Shown: positions 42,727 to 46,206 of the stretch, one piece after another | Numbering within the stretch: the stretch's first letter is position 1 | Layout of the letters: each line of letters starts with the position of its first letter | Assembly (NCBI RefSeq): GCF_900114285.1 | Contig: NZ_FOSN01000020.1 | Coordinates: 1-46,206 of the forward strand | Direction: 5' to 3' | Origin: Methylocapsa palsarum | Lineage (GTDB): Bacteria; Pseudomonadota; Alphaproteobacteria; Rhizobiales; Beijerinckiaceae | Length of the DNA stretch: 46,206 nt | Program-made: the position numbers and the translations under genes | Notes under the pieces: model-generated | What the model saw: the letters and a program-made list of their open reading frames with translations, nothing else | Databases searched by the model: none | What the model was told of the DNA's origin: nothing

Positions 42727-43137
42727 TTACTCCGCTCGGCTGGCGCGAGCCTTGGCGAGCAACCACTTGCCCTCGGCGCTCTTGACAAGACCGCGCTTTT
42801 TCAACGCCTGAAGCGTGAAGGAGATCGCGCGCCGGTCAATCGCTCTTCCAGCCGCCTGGATGTGTTCGGCGATCTCGGCGACTTGCGACGCGCCATGCTT
42901 GCCTAACACGTCCGTCACGGCCGTTCCGATCGTCTGGCGCGGTTCGCCCGCCGCTTTCGCCGACGCTTTACGTTTTTGCTTCACAACAGGCGCGGGTTTG
43001 GTCGTGCGGGGTTTGCGCTTCGCGGCCGAAGCGGGCTTTTCGAGCGTCTCGATCTCTCGCTCGGTAATGCGAAGATCGGCGATTTTCGCTTCCAGGTCGG
43101 TGATTTTCGCACGGATGCGTTCGAGTACAGTTTCCAT
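42727..43137 (-). CDS. small basic protein with coiled coil and winged-helix-like C-terminus
   Basis: Product of 136 aa from the ATG at 43137 (AAAGG upstream); a frame 33 bp longer starts at a non-ATG codon. Residues 1-35 form a coiled coil (VLERIRAKITDLEAKIADLRITEREIETLE). Residues 45-75 are Lys/Arg/Pro-rich and likely disordered. The rest (about 80-136) resembles a winged helix: TAVTDVLGKHGASQVAEIAEHIQ, then RRAISFTLQALKKRGLVK and a wing SAEGKWLLA. It could be a DNA-binding or nucleoid-type protein. Not recognised as a named family; convergent with pth. Confidence 0.7.
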   Translation of the reverse strand: METVLERIRAKITDLEAKIADLRITEREIETLEKPASAAKRKPRTTKPAPVVKQKRKASAKAAGEPRQTIGTAVTDVLGKHGASQVAEIAEHIQAAGRAIDRRAISFTLQALKKRGLVKSAEGKWLLAKARASRAE

Positions 43138-43650
43138 GACGCCTTTGCTTATCCAAAGAGTTGCCCGCAAATCGCTTGAACACGACTCACGATGATTCTC
43201 GTTGTTGGCACAAATTTCGTTTCGAATCTATAGTGGGCACAACACCAGAAATTGTTGTTCGCAGATAATTTTCAGCCGACGCGACGGTCAATTGTTCCAA
43301 CGGCGTATATTTCGCGCCGGCCCGCTGCAATTGAATCGGAAAGATCGCCCGGTTCGCCACACACCCACTGAGGATTAACACACGTAGGCGTCTTGGGCCG
43401 AGCGTTGGGCCAATCATTGGGTCGAGCGGCCGATCACAGGCGTCAGCGTAATCTGTTTCGCATCTTAAGCGTGCATTAACGCGCACGGATCTACGGCGGC
43501 GGCATATTTTATGATGAGGCTCCCTTTATGATGACGCTCCGCCAGCGATCGCCAAGCGGTGCGCCGGCGCCTTATCCGATCAGTCAGAGGTTGGCTTCAA
43601 CCTCAACTCTCCGATCGGACCACACCAATAGCGTAACGGCGCTCAAGAAA
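43138..43650. other. gene-poor stretch
   Basis: No convincing gene in about 510 bp. A 99-codon frame (43187-43486, minus) starts on GTG and shows no signal peptide, domain or ribosome site. Two copies of a TTGGG(C/T)CGAGCG motif lie near 43392 and 43417. The region probably carries the promoter of the basic protein that starts at 43137. Confidence 0.5.
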
Positions 43651-43677
43651 AGCCCCGGCGCGGGAGGCGCCTTGGCT
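43651..43677 (-). terminator. hairpin terminator after the small secreted protein
   Basis: On the minus strand AGCC-AA-GGCGC, a 5-nt loop, then GCGCC-GG-GGCT forms a two-part stem followed by TTTTC. It starts about 50 bp after the stop of the gene ending at 43727. Confidence 0.5.
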
Positions 43678-43726
43678 CGATCAACGTGCAGGGCAGCATT
43701 GCGTCAGCCTTGCCGACGGGACGCCG

Positions 43727-44017
43727 TCACCAATAATGACGGTAGTAACCGCCCCAACCGTAGTGGCGACGCCATGGCCGGTAGAAGCCATAGGGGCCCC
43801 ATGGACGCGGCGGGCCCCAATAGCGCCAGCCCGGCGCCCAACGGCACCCGCCATAGGGCCCGCAGATCCAGCGCACATCCTGAACAGACGTCGCGGCTCC
43901 GTCAGTCCTGAGTGGGGGCGCGAGCCCGCTCATCGGCAACGCCGAAGCCGCCTCTCCCTCGAGGCCAAGAGCGCCGAGGCTGAGCGCGGCGGCCAACGCA
44001 AATTTCGAAATGTTCAT
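43727..44017 (-). CDS. small secreted Gly/Trp/Tyr/Arg-rich protein
   Basis: Product of 96 aa from the ATG at 44017, which follows a GGAGGGAGA ribosome site. Signal peptide MNISKFALAAALSLGALG with cleavage near ASA. The mature part has one Cys pair in WICGPYGGCRWAPGW, then an aromatic and Arg/Gly/Pro-rich tail (WRYWGPPRPWGPYGF, RRHYGWGGYYRHYW). Such short proteins are common in Hyphomicrobiales, and the CGPYGGC opening resembles those called GCG_CRPN-type; this label is tentative. The function is unknown; a cell-surface or matrix role is possible. Confidence 0.8.
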   Translation of the reverse strand: MNISKFALAAALSLGALGLEGEAASALPMSGLAPPLRTDGAATSVQDVRWICGPYGGCRWAPGWRYWGPPRPWGPYGFYRPWRRHYGWGGYYRHYW

Positions 44018-44188
44018 GTTGTCTCCCTCCTTCGCCATCGAAGCGGTCGGGCCGGAACTTGCAGCCCGGAGCGACTGTAAGGTTGAGAAGCCTTGCATGT
44101 CGGTGCTGAAGCTCACATGAGCGTCCGATTCACCGCTCGTTCAGCTCCAGGGCGAAAACGTGTTCGGCTCACCCTGGCTCCAGGGCGC

Positions 44189-44950
44189 CTATTTCAGGAT
44201 CTTGTCCAGAAAACGCCTGGTTCGCTGATGCTTTGGGGCGTCGAAGAATTCCGCCGGACGACTGACTTCGACGATCGCGCCCGCGTCCATGAAAATGATG
44301 CGGTCGGCGGCCCGCCGCGCAAAACCCATCTCGTGGGTCACGCAGATCATGGTCATGCCTTCGCGGGCGAGTTCCGCCATGACGTCGAGGACCTCCTTGA
44401 CCATTTCGGGGTCGAGCGACGACGTCGGCTCGTCGAACAGCATGATCTTGGGATTCATGCAGAGCGCGCGCGCGATCGCGACGCGTTGTTGCTGGCCGCC
44501 GGACAATTGGCCGGGATATTTGTCCGCCTGCTCGGGAATATGGACCTTCGAGAGGTAATGCAGCGCGATCGACCGGGCCTTTTCCGGCGCCAGCTTGAGC
44601 ACGCGAACCGGCGCCAGAACACAGTTTTCGAGAATCGTCAGGTGAGGAAACAGGTTGAAATGCTGGAACACCATGCCGACGTCGCGGCGAATCCTTTCGA
44701 CCCGGCGAAGGTCGCTCGTCAGTTCCTTTCCTTCAACAAAGATCTTGCCGCCTTGATGGGTCTCCAACCGGTTGACGCATCTGATGAGAGTGGATTTGCC
44801 CGAGCCGGACGGACCGCAGATCACGATCTTTTCGCCATTGGCCACGGTCAGGTCGATGTCGCGGAGGGCGTGAAACGCGCCAAACCATTTGTTGACGGCG
44901 ACCATTTCGATCGCGGCGACATTCGGATCAGGGGAGCGGGCGATCGTCAT
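44189..44950 (-). CDS. aapP: amino-acid ABC transporter ATP-binding protein
   Basis: Product of 253 aa. Walker [19 protein letters not shown]-loop [14 protein letters not shown], signature [15 protein letters not shown], Walker [17 protein letters not shown] and switch His in [14 protein letters not shown]. Polar amino-acid (GlnQ/AapP) subfamily, about 240-255 aa. The ATG at 44950 is 2 bp after the permease stop. The longer frame upstream reads through the permease gene in the wrong frame and is not real. It energises uptake by AapQM. Confidence 0.93.
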   Translation of the reverse strand: MTIARSPDPNVAAIEMVAVNKWFGAFHALRDIDLTVANGEKIVICGPSGSGKSTLIRCVNRLETHQGGKIFVEGKELTSDLRRVERIRRDVGMVFQHFNLFPHLTILENCVLAPVRVLKLAPEKARSIALHYLSKVHIPEQADKYPGQLSGGQQQRVAIARALCMNPKIMLFDEPTSSLDPEMVKEVLDVMAELAREGMTMICVTHEMGFARRAADRIIFMDAGAIVEVSRPAEFFDAPKHQRTRRFLDKILK

Positions 44951-44952
44951 GT

Positions 44953-46110
44953 CTATCGGGCCCGGCTTCGCGCGAGCCTGCGCTCGACGGAAAGCGCGTA
45001 GCGCGACATTCCAAAGCAGAATGCAAAATAAAACAGCGCGGCGAACGCATAACCGGTCACGGAAATCGTTGGACCGGACCAGACCGGATCGAGCCGGGCC
45101 GAGTCGATCGTGCGCAGAAAGTCGAACACGCCCACAATCGCGACAAGCGTCGTGTCCTTGAAAAGGCCGATGAACGTATTCACGATGCCCGGAATGACAT
45201 GACCCAAGGCCTGCGGTAGTACGATGACGCGCAGTGCCGGCCAAGGCCGGAGCCCGAGCGCCTGAGCGGCTTCGTATTGTCCGGCCGGAACCGCCTGGAG
45301 GCCGCCACGCACCACCTCCGCCATGTAGGCCGATGCAAACAGCGCAACGCCGATCAAAGGGCGAATGAGCCGGTCGGGGGCAAGATCCTCCGGGACAAAC
45401 AACGGCAGCATCGTATTGGCCATGAACAGCACCGTGATCATGGGCACGCCGCGCATGATTTCGATAAACCCGACGCATACGGCGCTGAGGGCCGGCAGCG
45501 TCGAACGGCGTCCAAGCGCGAGCAGAATGCCCAACGGCAACGAGAAGACGATGCCGACCGTCGCGACGAGAAGGCTGACGAAGACGCCTCCCCACAAGTC
45601 GGTGTCCACCCGGGCGAGGCCGAGCGCGGGCGAGCCGTGAAGCAGCACAAACCCGACGATCGGATAGAGCAGAAAAAACAGGAGCGCGGCCGTCCTGCGC
45701 GCGGGCGCGCCGAGCCAAAGCTGCCAGCCGATCAGCGCTCCGCCCAAAATCATCGTCAGGTCGACCCGCCAGCGCTCTGCAGGCGGATAAGACCCGTAAG
45801 TGAAATAAGGCAATTTTCGCCAGATGAACGCCCAGCACGCCCCTGCCCCGGGCGCCCGGCAGAGTTCCCCGTCAGGAGCCGACCAGACCGCGTCAAGAAC
45901 CATGAATTTGAGCGCGGGCGGCAGCAAAAAAACGATCAGCAGCAGACCGCAAAGGGTTAGAACGCCTGCGCCAAAGCTCCCGAACAGGCTCTCCCGAAGC
46001 ATTGACGCACGGGATTGCGCTGGCGGCGGCGGCCGGCGGGGCGGGTCCGACGCACGCCCCTGAACGGGGCCGGGTTTATCATGAAGGCCGCCGGTTCTTG
46101 CGTTCGCCAT
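44953..46110 (-). CDS. aapM: amino-acid ABC transporter permease AapM-type
   Basis: Product of about 385 aa, the long size of AapM against about 220 aa for simple GlnP types. A Pro/Arg-rich cytoplasmic start (about 1-35) is followed by membrane helices near 42-65, 115-135 and 145-165. The transmembrane core (about 180-375) has the EAA loop [23 protein letters not shown] for contact with the ATPase. The N-terminal extra region with [18 protein letters not shown] is as in Aap/Bzt permeases. AapQ and the binding protein AapJ should lie beyond the right edge. The ATG at 46110 or a GTG at 46128 may be the start; neither has a strong ribosome site. Confidence 0.9.
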   Translation of the reverse strand: MANARTGGLHDKPGPVQGRASDPPRRPPPPAQSRASMLRESLFGSFGAGVLTLCGLLLIVFLLPPALKFMVLDAVWSAPDGELCRAPGAGACWAFIWRKLPYFTYGSYPPAERWRVDLTMILGGALIGWQLWLGAPARRTAALLFFLLYPIVGFVLLHGSPALGLARVDTDLWGGVFVSLLVATVGIVFSLPLGILLALGRRSTLPALSAVCVGFIEIMRGVPMITVLFMANTMLPLFVPEDLAPDRLIRPLIGVALFASAYMAEVVRGGLQAVPAGQYEAAQALGLRPWPALRVIVLPQALGHVIPGIVNTFIGLFKDTTLVAIVGVFDFLRTIDSARLDPVWSGPTISVTGYAFAALFYFAFCFGMSRYALSVERRLARSRAR

Positions 46111-46206
46111 GCTAGTGTAGTGTCTCACGCAACGCTTTGCAATTAGCTGGTCCGCTGCAGCTGTTGCATTTTCAGCGCCGATCTGCCGCGATTGACTTTG
46201 TGGATT

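Noticed and set aside
43187-43486. 99-codon minus-strand frame
   Set aside because: GTG start, no ribosome site and no recognisable feature; the region looks non-coding.
44100-44188. Hairpin CCCTGG-AG-CCAGGG downstream of aapP
   Set aside because: The loop is only 2 nt and there is no T-tract, so a terminator call is not supported.
44951-45838. Upstream extension of the aapP frame
   Set aside because: It reads the permease gene in the wrong frame; the permease itself is clearly real.

Overview
The window looks like chromosomal DNA of a GC-rich alphaproteobacterium, most likely Hyphomicrobiales (Rhizobiales), in or near Beijerinckiaceae/Methylocystaceae. This is inferred from gene content and style: an Aap-type amino-acid transporter, a DUF1217 flagellar protein, an HpnP-like B12/radical-SAM protein, a long L25 with an alanine-rich tail, a short PutA, and many small secreted Rhizobiales-type proteins. 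No rRNA, tRNA, CRISPR array, phage or intact insertion sequence was seen.

Layout. 1-770: 5' part of a secreted TIG-like protein, cut by the window edge. 1190-7470: one minus-strand type II secretion cluster, gspE-F-G-H-I-L-M, without J, K, C, D or N in the window. 7860-8488: two tandem HdeA/HdeB-like periplasmic proteins. 8777-12659: rarA, convergent with an autotransporter. 12903-14555: an HpnP-like methylase. 14834-16429: a caspase-like/SUMF1 fusion whose catalytic dyad is replaced by Tyr and Ser. 16597-20708: an RND adaptor and permease. 20779-21640: a secreted unknown and a YdcH-type protein. 21787-25834: a histidine kinase, a single-domain response regulator and a receiver-adenylate cyclase in one coupled operon. 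25934-30333: rocD-putA, turning ornithine and proline into glutamate. 30398-33231: three flagellar genes (DUF1217, flgF, fliI). 33541-36327: a one-module A-T-TE peptide synthetase. 36519-39260: ruvB and a frameshifted 2OG-Fe(II) oxygenase, crowded with repeats. 39257-46110: a ClC channel, rplY-pth, a winged-helix-like basic protein, a small secreted Gly/Trp/Tyr-rich protein and aapM-aapP.

The most distinctive structure outside genes is a family of six dispersed elements, five of about 115 bp and one internally deleted 44-bp copy. They have imperfect terminal inverted repeats, two internal hairpins and CTAG/TTAG-like ends, and look like non-autonomous MITEs. In four of six copies the element end supplies or contains the stop codon of a flanking gene. 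One copy splits the gsp operon and four lie within 3 kb around ruvB and the broken oxygenase. Short tandem duplications, two of them with an exact 18-bp period, occur at other gene edges.

No single locus here is clearly a wholly new system. The best candidates for follow-up are the MITE family, the Tyr/Ser pseudo-caspase-SUMF1 protein, the J/K-less T2SS with a possible substrate next to it, and the A-T-TE synthetase with a Cys thioesterase.
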